Shown piece by piece: positions 33,501 through 42,424 of a stretch of 64,000 bases of DNA; within the stretch, counting starts at the first letter, position 1; each line of letters opens with the position of its first letter. The stretch comes from Humulus lupulus (Eukaryota > Streptophyta > Magnoliopsida > Rosales > Cannabaceae). The position numbers and the translations under genes are program-made. The stretch lies in contig NC_084798.1 of NCBI RefSeq assembly GCF_963169125.1, positions 104,983,970-105,047,969 on the forward strand, given 5' to 3'. The notes beneath the pieces were generated by a model. It was given only the letters and a program-made list of their open reading frames with translations, ran no database searches and was not told the DNA's origin.

Positions 33501-34295
33501 GTCCGCGGGACGGCTTCTGTAAAATCCAAACGCGAGTGTTAGAGATCCTCCCGAAAGGCAAACCAAACGTAAAGAAACAAAGTTAAAAAAGAGAGGAAGG
33601 AGCACTTACCAGGGACTTTGAAGTCCAAAGATAGAGCTGACACCCTCTTCAATGGGAAGCCAGTCGTCAAGAACCAGTACTCCCGGAGATCTGGAACCCT
33701 CGCGGTATGACATGTGGGGCACATCACGTCCGGATACCTCTCCAGCCTATAAAACCCCACTTTGTCTGCATGACCTCTCATGGGCTGAGACTTCAGCCCA
33801 TAGAAGTATAGCACCTCCTCTGGGGTAGGGGCCTCCAGGTTCCTGGACTTGCAAAAGATATACCACCCCGCTAGAAGCTTGTAGCTGGGGGGAATCAACT
33901 GGAAGGGAGCAATCCCCGCCTTCACGCAGAAGTTGGCAAAATAACTTCTTAGGGGCAAGTGTGCCCCACACACTATGTGTGCCCAACTCTAGGCACCAAA
34001 ACCCTCGTGACTCTGACTGGCAGACTCACCCAGCACCGACAGGCGGTGCCACATCAGGCCTGGGATGTTCTTCAGACCTGCCTCTGAGGAATACAGCTCC
34101 AACATGCCGTAGTTCCTAAGCAGGTTCGGCTTCTGGTCCATCTCCCAGATGGAACTGTTGATAGTCGGTGGGCTAGCCGAGGCCACCTTAGTTTTTGCTT
34201 TCCCCTTTGCGCCGGCAACAGGGGAACCTTGCTCCTGGGCAGATTCAGCCTCTACCACAGCGATGACTTGTTCCTTTGAGGTGCTCGTCACTGAG
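30514..34295 (-). pseudogene. Antisense intron-containing gene of the Tat element
   Basis: A minus-strand gene lies between pol and the 3' LTR. Visible exons: about 34295-33610, 33516-31634 and 31548-30514. Intron 33609-33517 has GTAAGT...TTTTACAG, and phase is kept (P-G|E-A-V-P). Intron 31633-31549 has GTAAGC...CTCGCAG. A further acceptor TTTCTTACAG near 32681 suggests another intron at about 32830-32681. Exon 1 encodes AHLPLRSYFANFCVKAGIAP, FQLIPPSYKLLAGWYIFCKS and a CPTCH motif. This resembles the plant 'putative gypsy type transposon' domain (Pfam Transposase_28). Exon 2 has a Gln-rich tract (about 32160-32280). The last exon is a coiled coil (SLKGERDASKAELEKLRAQL). In-frame stops near 33986, 31300, 31155 and 31050 break it. 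Function unknown; Grande/Ogre-type elements also carry antisense or extra ORFs. Confidence 0.78.
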
Positions 34296-35500
34296 CAAAA
34301 GAAACAAAGAAGAAAACACTCCAAGCAGTCAGCACCCTTGCCATACCCTAACGGTATTAAAGGCGTCGGAGAGACCCTCCCCGAAAACTGCTTGGAGAGG
34401 CTCCCACCGAGCTTGCCGAGGGGCTGGCACCATGCCACCCGGAGGACAGCAAGGAACCAGATTCAAACTTCGAGCCTAAGCCCGCCGAGAGAAGTGTTTT
34501 CCCAGGGGAAGACACCCTAAAGGCGTTCACGCTTATGCCCTAAAATAACAAACCAGAATTACACAAGCAGACGAGAAACAACTTTCCAAAAGCAAATCGT
34601 CAAAGCATGCAAAGAAATGACTTATTGACTCGCATCAGTCACATGCCTATCGAAGCCCTATTCACGCATGCATAAAGATGACACCGGCTAAAAACTCAAC
34701 CCTAACAACTACCAACAATCTGAGGTTTAGAAGGAAAAAGCAAAGTAAAAATACTTACTGGTATTCGAGTAGTTGAAGATTGATGGAGTAACCGGGTCAC
34801 TACACCGCACGAACGCGTGAAGTAAAGGCTGCAAAGACAAGCAATGATTCAAACCTAGAACTTTGGCGATCAAACCTACTGCCTAATCGAAAGAAAAGTT
34901 TCTGGATTCCTTACCAAAAGAAGTGGCGAATTCGAAGGAAAGGAAGCTTGGAAGCTTGAGAGTTCGAAGATTTGGGAATCTGAGAATCTGAAAGCTCGAG
35001 AATTTGAAAGCGTAAAGAGGAAGAAAGGTCAGTTCCCTCGTTTTTATAGCAAGAACAAAATCGTTTCGAATTCCACAAATGGACGGTCCTGATCTTCCCA
35101 TACCGCATGCATCAAATCCAACGGTTGGGGATGAAGCGCCGGTCCCATTTAAGACTCCTCGGATGGGAATAAAGTATTTATTTCCCATCGTTATACCATC
35201 TCGGGCCCAGTGCACCATTAAATACCGTCAAATCACTACTCAGACGCCTGACGCACGTACACTCAGCCAGTCTCCTCACGCACAGGTCTTGGTCACAGAG
35301 CCATTCCCTGCATGACGCGTGGCCCTTGCCACACTTGAGTACTTGAGTTCAAACAGAAGAAATTTCCTTTTTTTTGTACTGACACTCAGGAGGGAAAAAG
35401 GAACCCTTCCAGGAACGCAGGAGGTGACCCCTCGCCTAATCTAGAGACCAGAACACTCGGAGGACTATACAAGCTCCCGGACCTCTCAAGCCCCGTGACC
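34296..35500 (+). other. Region between antisense gene 5' end and PPT
   Basis: No protein gene I can support. It should hold the promoter and 5' leader of the antisense gene: the minus strand has TTTTGCTCAG near 34296 as a probable acceptor, so an upstream exon may exist near 34440-34900. Short repeats of a GAA..CTTG..AG kind occur at 34930-35000. Confidence 0.45.
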
Positions 35501-35512
35501 TTGGGGGGTAAA
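35501..35512 (+). promoter_or_regulatory. Tat polypurine tract
   Basis: TTGGGGGGTAAA immediately before the LTR start TGTTATCC at 35513. Same arrangement as 2204-2219. Confidence 0.88.
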
Positions 35513-36113
35513 TGTTATCCAGATTTCCGGATAGCGTTTAGATGGATAGCCTCGGGGAACCAGAATTATCAAAGTCTTTCACGATAGGAGACCAGAGCTC
35601 GCGGATGGACAGAAAGGCTCCGCCTCTCCCGTTTAGTGTCCAGCATACTCTTTCCAGCAATCGCGACCGAGAAGGGATATCCTTCGGGGAAGGTCCTTCC
35701 AGGAGAAGCTCTTCGGGTTATCTTCGCGGATACAGTTCCGTGCCTCGCACGGAAGAAGACCAAGCGGTCGAGTCATGGAGGAGGCATAGTTGGAATGATA
35801 CTCACCTGACACAGGATCCCGCCTGACACGCCCGACAGGTCTTCTTCCGTGCGAGGCACGAAACTGTATCCGTGAAGATAACCCGAAGAGCTTTTCCTAG
35901 AAGGACCTTCCCCGAAGGATATCCCTTCGGGATTCCGGGAGAATTGACGAGCTTCTGGGTCGCGATTGCTGGAAAGAGTATGCTGGACACTAAACGGGAG
36001 AGGCGGAGCCTTTCTGTCCATCCACGAGCTCTGGTCTCCTATCGTGAAAGACTTTGATAATTCTTGTTCCCCGAGGCTATCCATCTAAACGCTATCCGGA
36101 AATCTGGATAACA
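35513..36113. mobile_element. Right composite LTR, near-perfect 250-bp palindrome
   Basis: 35513 onward starts TGTTATCCAGATTTCCGG. Reading back from 36113 on the minus strand gives the same start, and the two match almost base for base over about 250 bp. One difference is about 28 extra bases in the right arm (35925-35952 region). A loop of about 80 bp (35764-35842) contains GACACAGGATCCCGCCTGAC, which matches 22485-22510 of the left LTR in inverse orientation. The right arm is an LTR U3 start pointing left. A transcript through it would fold into a long hairpin. Confidence 0.88.
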
Positions 36114-36118
36114 TTGAG
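36114..36118. repeat. Tat element target duplication, right (TTGAG)
   Basis: TTGAG directly after GGATAACA, identical to 21924-21928. Confidence 0.88.
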
Positions 36119-37267
36119 GCCCTGTTATTTGTTGTATAAGAGAATATTTTTGTTGCTAGGCATATATTGCTTCACTTCATATACTTTGCTATATTATTAT
36201 TTACATTTTATCATAATTTTTTTTGACAAAGGTCACATGGCCTTTTATTATACTGTAAGTATGACAAAAATATGAATTTTCACTTATTCCACTACAATTT
36301 ATCAATTCAACTTTTGTCATCATCTTTGAATTACACTATTTAACTTCTTCACTTTACATTTTTTTAAAGAGAGTATTTATTCGGCCCTCAAACAATAGAA
36401 TTAGAATCTCATTTTGGCCTCAAGACCTTCAAATGTATGGTTTTACTACCAGAGACCAAAAATTTTTTTGTCAACAATAAAATAAGGGGCTAAAACATTA
36501 TTAGAATGGTAAAATGAGACACTTGAAAGTCAAAAGGGCCAAATTTAGAATGTTAGTGCATAAAAAAACAAAGGCAATGGAGACCCGGGTATATCCACAA
36601 TAGCGAAAAACCACAGCCAACAGCAGATCATAAAAAGTTCTGTAATGCTATTTTTTAATGCAAAACGAATGTCTATAGTATACACTTTTAAAGTCTAGGT
36701 ATGCAGTATGCACCTTACAATTGAATTATTTGCTAATCCATGAACAATTTAAAAAAGTTAATTGAAGTTTGCCTGAGAACTAATGAGACAAGATAAGGGG
36801 AAAAACTAAATAAATAAATTCAATACCTTCCAGGAGTTCACGAAGTGGGGTTGGGGCCGATTTTTTTCTGGGTGCGATGGAGCTCTCGATGTAGGAGTTT
36901 TCTTGGAGACACACTCGTGTTTGAGCTTTCAATTGTGAAGTTGTAGCCAACTAAGTTGCTTCATATTATCCAAAACAAAATAAAATTAATTAATATTAGT
37001 ATCCATGTTAGCTTATTCATTAAATGAAAAGAAGAGTAGCAACAAAACTAGTAAACTACTAACCTATGGAAGTAAACAAAAGTATTAATGATACAATAAG
37101 AAATATTACTGACTATCCCAATTGAAAACAGAACATAGAAATTTCAAGGTAAACCCAAATCAATTAACAGCAAAACCCACATACAAATATCCAAAATAAA
37201 ACAGAAGCTACAACAAAAGAGCCCTAAAATACCAAAGATATAAGAATAAACTGAAAAGAAAGACTAC
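36119..37267. other. CACTA interior, possible unassigned exon
   Basis: Mostly AT-rich. On the minus strand 36960-36829 is open and ends LRELLEG with a donor-like GAAG|GTATTG. It looks like an exon from another gene but matches no family I can name. The remainder shows nothing. Confidence 0.35.
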
Positions 37268-37395
37268 CAGAACTGGTAGCTTCATCTTTTGGTTCGAGAG
37301 CGTCAGAGGCCAAAGGTGAAGAAACTCGGCGTATTTATGAGCTCCCTCGTTTGTCTTGTCAAGCTGCAAGACCAAAGGTCGCCTCGTCATGATCC
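37268..37395 (-). pseudogene. DRP1: Captured dynamin-related protein (DRP1-like) exon
   Basis: After an acceptor TCTGCAG, the minus strand encodes GIMTRRPLVLQLDKTNEGAH and KYAEFLHL. This is the P-loop-proximal GTPase segment of plant DRP1 proteins, whose usual form is GIVTRRPLVLQL followed a few residues on by EYAEFLHL. DRP1 proteins act in membrane fission at the cell plate and in endocytosis. After EFLHL the match to DRP1 stops. The next bases read plausibly in another frame (ASDALEPKDEATSSG), so the exon seems to be fused to sequence from a different source before the donor GTAGTC at 37267. The P-loop itself is not present here. Confidence 0.75.
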
Positions 37396-38546
37396 CTGCA
37401 GATTTTCCAATCCAAATTCCATTATATATCCTTGCTAAAACAAAATAGTAAATAAGAAGAAAAAAGATACAAGAAAATTAAACGATAAAAATAGTAAATT
37501 AGAAAAAAAAACAAATACCTCACAAAATTGTTCTTTCTTCAGCTGGGATTAAATAAAGAGCATGGCCATGTATTTATATAGACTTTCTACTATCACTCTA
37601 TAAAACAGAGCATAATTTGAGTAAGTTGATTGAAAAGAGCAAAAGATATACAACAATTAAACCTACCCATTTGAACCATATTACATATAACTAATGTTAA
37701 AACTTACCAAACTAGAGAAATCAAACTTAAATCCTTATTACACATAACTACATAATGGTAGAACTTAAGTTTATTGCAGTATTTCTTGATACTAGATATG
37801 ATAATCAATTAGTGAACCTTAATCAGTAACATCAGCTGCAAAAATAGCTTAAGAAAAACTTGTTAAGAGCTTACAAAGAGATTCGAAATGTGGTCTTTCA
37901 TTGTATCAAATAAGCAGCATTATCCTTTTCCACAAATATTCAAATAAGTAGCTATATTTTAGGCACAACTTTAGGACATTCATAAACAAAACGAATCAGA
38001 TTGGCATGGAATACTTGAATGTTTAACATGTCTTTATAAATTATAGTATACTTTATAATAATACTTTTTCGGTATTATATAAAGTAGTTTACATAATACA
38101 ATTTTATACTTATAAGTTAAAAGAAAAAAAAAATACAATACCACAAACACTAGTTGATAATTAATACCTTGGCCAAGCTTAAACTTGAAAGGAATCCTCT
38201 ATAATGGCTGGAATTGAACTTAGTCCCATTAAGCAAAGTTTCAGTGTAATGAGGCGCTACACTAGCAGAAGGGGACATAAGTTAACTTTATAAATCCTTG
38301 TCAAGCTTCAACATCATAATAATGATGTTTTAAACAACATCATAGACTTGGCAAATTTTTTGCACAACTGAAAAGAATCAATGAATATAAAACCATAGAA
38401 CCAGTTTCCATTGTACATACTTAGAACTTAGAAGGATAAATTTAATATGACATGACATTTATACAATTAACCAAAGATTAATAGTGATGGCCAGTCTCCA
38501 CCTAGTGACCATGTAAAAGATACAAATCTGAAAACATAATACATAC
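37396..38546. other. CACTA interior with a second subterminal-like block
   Basis: AT-rich with no coding match. 38035-38140 (ACTTTATAATAATACTTTTT, then TTATATAAAGTAGTTTACAT) is a diverged direct copy of 17875-17960 in the left subterminal region. This suggests an internal duplication or a nested CACTA end. Confidence 0.5.
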
Positions 38547-39794
38547 CACGGTTTGCAATTTCTGTATCTCAGCAGCCTGACCAGTGAATCTAGCGAATAG
38601 AGTTTCACACTCTTTCACCTGATGCACAAAAGTCATCACAAGCCCAATGATAACATCCAATAATTTCACCACATGAAAAACATGCTCACCTTCCTGTCAA
38701 GAATGCTAGAAAGAAATTGCACATCAGCCCTCAAAGAATGAACATCTGAAGCAGTTTCTTTATGTTTTCGCAATTGGTCTTGCATGTTTTCCATTTCCAC
38801 AGGAAAGGAAGACACCAAGGCTTTAAATTCTGCAATGATTTCTTTTCTTCCTTAAATAATAATTCTTCCATCAGAATTAAAGAATAAAGAGAGGCATTGG
38901 CTTGCAATAAAGCTTCAGGTTTCTTCTAACCAGGTTCTCTTGAAGCATCTTCCACCTTTGTTTCAGTCATCTTTCTCTCATCGTACTGCTTCTATATTTC
39001 TATCCTAAGATCTGAAATCTTTGAATTCTCAATTGCAGCAGACAAAGGAAATCAATGACATCACTTTTAACACTGAGTTCCCTTTCCTTTAAGACAAGAA
39101 TATCCTTCTCAGCCTACAATCTCCAATGAAAACATTATTGTTAGCATCAGAATGACTTCTTAGCAAAAAATGGTAGATAAAAGGCATAAATAAACTACCG
39201 ACCAGTTACAACCTGAAGTTTCTCATACGAAGCCTGATACTCAATAACTTCAGATTTTGATTTTTCTATTTGATCTCTCACTAAGAGGTAGGCTTGGGAA
39301 GAGGAAATACATGCTACATTCTTCAATTTGCTCTATCCATTTGTGAGAAGAGTTACAATTAGTGAAATGATATTTTAAAGTAATAAAACCAGCACATACA
39401 AAAGACTAGTTATACATTAAATTGACCTGCAAATTAGATAATTGCTGCAATATATGTACTCTCTCTTCATGAAGACCTTTTATTTCTTCAAGCCGGCAAG
39501 AAGCTTGATCCTGCAGAGCTCAAATCAGTTAGAATGGATTACCCTCTACGAAAGATTAATTTACAAAGGTAAGTGTTCGAAAGAAAGGTAATTACACTAC
39601 CATTAATTCTTTAAGAGTAGTCTCCATATCTTGTATATCCTTTACTTTATCTTTGACTTTGTCACTACTAACATGCTTGTTCCCTAAATTTAAGACAAGA
39701 AAGCCTGCCACTTTTGCGGCATCTCTCCGAGCTTTGAGAATCGCTAGTTTGCAATTACTCTCTTCTAGTTAAGCAACTCTATTTTGTAACTCCC
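38547..39794 (-). pseudogene. HUB: Captured HUB/BRE1-like E3 ligase fragment, six exons
   Basis: HUB1/HUB2 are plant RING E3 ligases that monoubiquitinate histone H2B; this piece is from their long coiled-coil middle and has no RING. Minus-strand exons: 39794-39601 (LEESNCKLAILKARRDAAKV, LGNKHVSSDKVKDK), 39510-39427 (DQASCRLEEIKGLHEERVHI), about 39333-39213 (ACISSSQAYLLVRDQIEKSK), 39113 to about 38865 (AEKDILVLKERELSVKSDV, then frameshifted), about 38860-38691 (GRKEIIAEFKALVSSFPVEM, SDVHSLRADVQFLSSILDRK) and 38618-38547 (VKECETLFARFTGQAAEIQK). Most borders keep GT/AG. Exon 4 has stops and a shift. Exons keep genomic order. Confidence 0.82.
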
Positions 39795-40386
39795 CTTCAT
39801 AAAACCAATGCACATAACATTAGCTTCACTAAACATTCAGTTATCCTCCAAGACAATGAAAACTATAAACAACTAAACAAAAATTCTCCATATTTCAGCA
39901 AGAGAAAACCAACCCTTCAACTTATTCCATTGTATCCATTTATGAAGAACTTTAAAATACAACAATGTTCACTTGAAATTAGCTTTTGTTTCAAACTTCA
40001 GTTACATCAACTTATCAAGTGACCAAAAGATTCCCTAAATTACTATAAATTATGATCATTCGAAAGTTCTAATGTATTACATGAAGGATTTGAAGTTGAG
40101 GTTCCTATGAGTACCAATATGGAAGCATATTCATTAAAAAGGAAAAGATAATATACTAATCTGGCACTTCATTTTTAGACCAAGTTACAAATACCAAATT
40201 GCTTCTCACAGATTGGCCAACCAACACGAGTGGGTGCTGCCCCAACTTAAAACCAGAGTAGTAATACTTTTCTTCTTTTAGCTGGACAATAACAATGGAC
40301 TCCTTGGGGCCTATATAAAGTTATCAGAGGTAAGAAAATAAATTTAACTGTTTTTAGTACGAGACTAATGAAGATGTACAAGTTAC
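39795..40386. other. Junction between HUB and KUP fragments
   Basis: AT-rich, no coding match. Minus-strand intron-like sequence follows the KUP donor at 40386, with no next KUP exon. Minus-strand 40386-40247 stays open by chance as read-through of the intron. Confidence 0.4.
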
Positions 40387-41629
40387 CTAATGCATTTCCC
40401 ATGTGTTTAGTGTCTCTAAATCCAATTTTTACAGCAATGCAAAGGATCATGAGAATCCAATTGATCTCTGGAATATATATCTGAACATGAATCTTGTCAG
40501 AAGTGTGAACGACCTTGACCCTTGGGAAGCAACCAATCGACTGGCTTTGGTTTATGATAGAAAATGTTCCATTGATGATTGCTTGGCTTCCAACAACTGA
40601 AGCAAGAATAGCTACAACAAGAACTGGCCACCTTACGCATTCTACATTCAAAAAAATTTATAGACATCATATCTTTCGTAATGAGTACTTATACCAGTCA
40701 CTTTTCACAACAGAAGTTTGAAATAATAATATTAAAGAATGAGATGTGAAGTTTAATTTTCTTTAACATCATCTATCGAATGCTAGGAGAATCTGGTGAA
40801 TCCTAGTTTTAATTTATTTCAACTTGTCAAAGCTGGCCCAACTAGAAATTAAACAACAATACTTCATACAAAAGGGAAGAATGGCCTTTACCAGGAACTA
40901 AGACATAAAAACTGATACTATGTTTGGAGTGGTGATGATGTGATAAATAAGCAGCTTCGCCCATGTATGCCAAAATAAGTGCTGGATAAACCAGAAAGGT
41001 GAAAGCAATCTGCGGTAGGAAAATACATTGGGAGTTGAAATTTGCTTGTTAGATTAGACATCCACTGAAAATGAGATTAAAACAAGATAAAGTACTGTTA
41101 TAATGATGTTAAAAGTTACCTGAATGGCCGCATATGAGAAGTGTCCAAGATCAGCAAACATAGCCTCTGAGCCTGCAAAAGCACACGTATTCATTAGTGG
41201 CATATAATAACACATAAAAATCTGACAACAGCTTATGTCTTAATAAAGGTCATTCATAACTTATCAAACATGCAAAAAAAAAAAAATTACAAAGAGCTCT
41301 GTTTTCTTTCCTAAGAAAAATGACTCAAAATATTATGTGTGTTCTCCTATTTTACCTGTTATGCACAGTAATATTCCACCTAAAGACATTCATCCACTTA
41401 TCCTTCTCTTCTTCAAGAACTTGAACATGTAATATGGGGAAATAGCTTGAATAAAAAACACAATCCAGACCCAACCCACGATTCCGCAAAAGTGAGACCT
41501 CACACAAACCACATTAGATAAGAAAAAAATCCATATTCGATAGAGAAACTTACCAAGTGCGAGCCCTGAACCCAAGTCGTCGTCCACAGCGTGCCGAGGT
41601 GAAGAAGAAGAAGAAGAAGCCATCGTCAC
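40387..41629 (-). pseudogene. KUP: Captured KUP/HAK/KT potassium transporter fragment with chimeric first exon
   Basis: KUP proteins are plasma- or vacuolar-membrane K+ transporters of about 780 residues. Minus-strand exons with GT/AG borders: 41629-41554 (MTMASSSSSSPRHAVDDDLG, not KUP-like), 41445-41356 (ISPYYMFKFLKKRRISG, stop, MSLGGILLCIT), 41172-41120 (SEAMFADLGHFSYAAIQ), 41009-40892 ([20 protein letters not shown]) and 40641-40387 (RWPVLVVAILASVVGSQAII, FSIINQSQSIGCFPRVKVVH, YIPEINWILMILCIAV). Phases agree at all four junctions. The only nonsense codon is a TGA where Trp is expected in exon 2. This is roughly the central fifth of the protein (a few membrane segments), so it cannot transport. 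The Ser-rich first exon appears to come from another gene. Confidence 0.87.
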
Positions 41630-42014
41630 TATCGGACCCTGTGAAGACCCACTATGCGTCGAGGAGGAGAAGGATTCATCATCACCAAATCTTTTGGTTG
41701 TAAGTTAATTGAAAAAACTAAAAAAGTATAATGAATGGAGGTATGGATGGAAAAAAGATGATAAATGGTATAAATTACAAAGAGTAAAAAAACTTGGAGC
41801 ATCAAATTCTCAGACTTAAATCAATTAAAAATGATTATAGATGATAAAGACTTGTAGAAATGTTCATTAATAAACAATAAGAGAGAATGAGACGTTTGGC
41901 AACAGTAGTTTTTAGGCAGCCACCGTTGTGAAGTCCATGATGATTGACGCTTGCCTTGAGTAGACCCATCGCTTATTGGAGTAATTTGGTCTGTCACTGA
42001 CTGTAAAAGTTTGT
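41630..42014. other. Junction between KUP chimera and DCD fragment
   Basis: 41640-41700 on the minus strand (GDDESFSSSTHSGSSQGP) may be part of the chimeric first exon or its leader. The rest is AT-rich and unassigned. Confidence 0.35.
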
Positions 42015-42255
42015 TGCTTTGTTTTTGTGCCCTCATTCGGATTTGATTTGGGAACTCTTGTTCCCAAGAAAATGAAGAAATTACAAGAAGAAGAAGAAGA
42101 AAAATGTGGTTTCATATTCATGTGCAATGGCTCAACCAAACCCCAATGCTGTCTTTACTGTGTTTTCGGGCTACTCATGGTGCAACAAGAAGTTGTCCTT
42201 CAGGATCAAACCGGGTGCCAAGCTTTTTCTTTATGACTTTCGCGCAATAAAGATA
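42015..42255 (+). pseudogene. Captured DCD-domain fragment
   Basis: The plus strand encodes GFIFMCNGSTKPQC, then after a one-base shift near 42200, RIKPGAKLFLYDFRAIKIY. Together these match the DCD (development and cell death) domain, with its FMCNS.TKP.C start and KPG.KLFLYDFDL core. It is the only captured piece on the plus strand. It covers about half of the domain. The remainder runs into the CACTA right end. Confidence 0.68.
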
Positions 42256-42299
42256 TATGTTTTAAGACCATTTTAATTTTCAGTTTCAATTTCCCTCTA

Positions 42300-42424
42300 A
42301 TTAAATTCACTACCCACCTCTTACACTATAGCACATTATATGTCCCATTTTTTTAACTAGCTTTTATAATACTTTTTCAATAGTCTTATAACCTGTGTTG
42401 TGAAAAGTTGTTTTTCTTGTAGGG
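42300..42424. repeat. CACTA right subterminal region and terminus
   Basis: Contains ATAATACTTTTTCAATAGTC (42367), the inverse of the block near 17635-17660, and ends TTTTTCTTGTAGGGG. The last bases differ from the canonical TAGTG by one T to G change, which could weaken excision. Confidence 0.8.

Larger units (their letters stand above)
21929..36113 (+). mobile_element. Tat-lineage Ty3/gypsy retrotransposon with inverted interior
   Basis: A 14.2-kb element flanked by TTGAG duplications, inserted in the CACTA transposon. The interior reads on the plus strand: PBS, gag, PR, RT, RNase H, aRNH, INT, noncoding repeats, an antisense gene and a PPT. The outermost bases are unusual. The left edge is the reverse complement of an LTR 3' end and the right edge is the reverse complement of an LTR 5' start. 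So the outer LTR parts point the opposite way to the interior. The simplest reading is insertion in minus orientation, then inversion of the interior between the two LTRs, with loss of roughly 0.5 kb from one LTR. Confidence 0.85.
17614..42424. mobile_element. Non-autonomous CACTA transposon carrying plant gene fragments
   Basis: The left terminus reads CACTACAAGAAAAAATAC. The right terminus, on the minus strand, reads CCCCTACAAGAAAAACAAC, a two-base decay of CACTACAAGAAAA. Inside both ends a second conserved block, GAAAAAGTATTAT, follows at similar distance. The 3-bp duplication GTA flanks it, and the element splits a chromovirus LTR that is continuous once it is removed. Without the nested 14.2-kb Tat element it is about 10.6 kb. 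No transposase domain is visible. Instead it carries fragments of UPS, DRP1, HUB and KUP genes (minus strand) and a DCD domain (plus strand). It is a Pack-type (gene-transducing) CACTA. Termini are strong evidence; capture is inferred from the assortment of unrelated exons. Confidence 0.85.

Noticed and set aside
41390..41629. Single 79-codon ORF as a complete small protein
   Set aside because: It reads through an intron with GTAAGT and a clear acceptor; the spliced KUP chimera explains it better.
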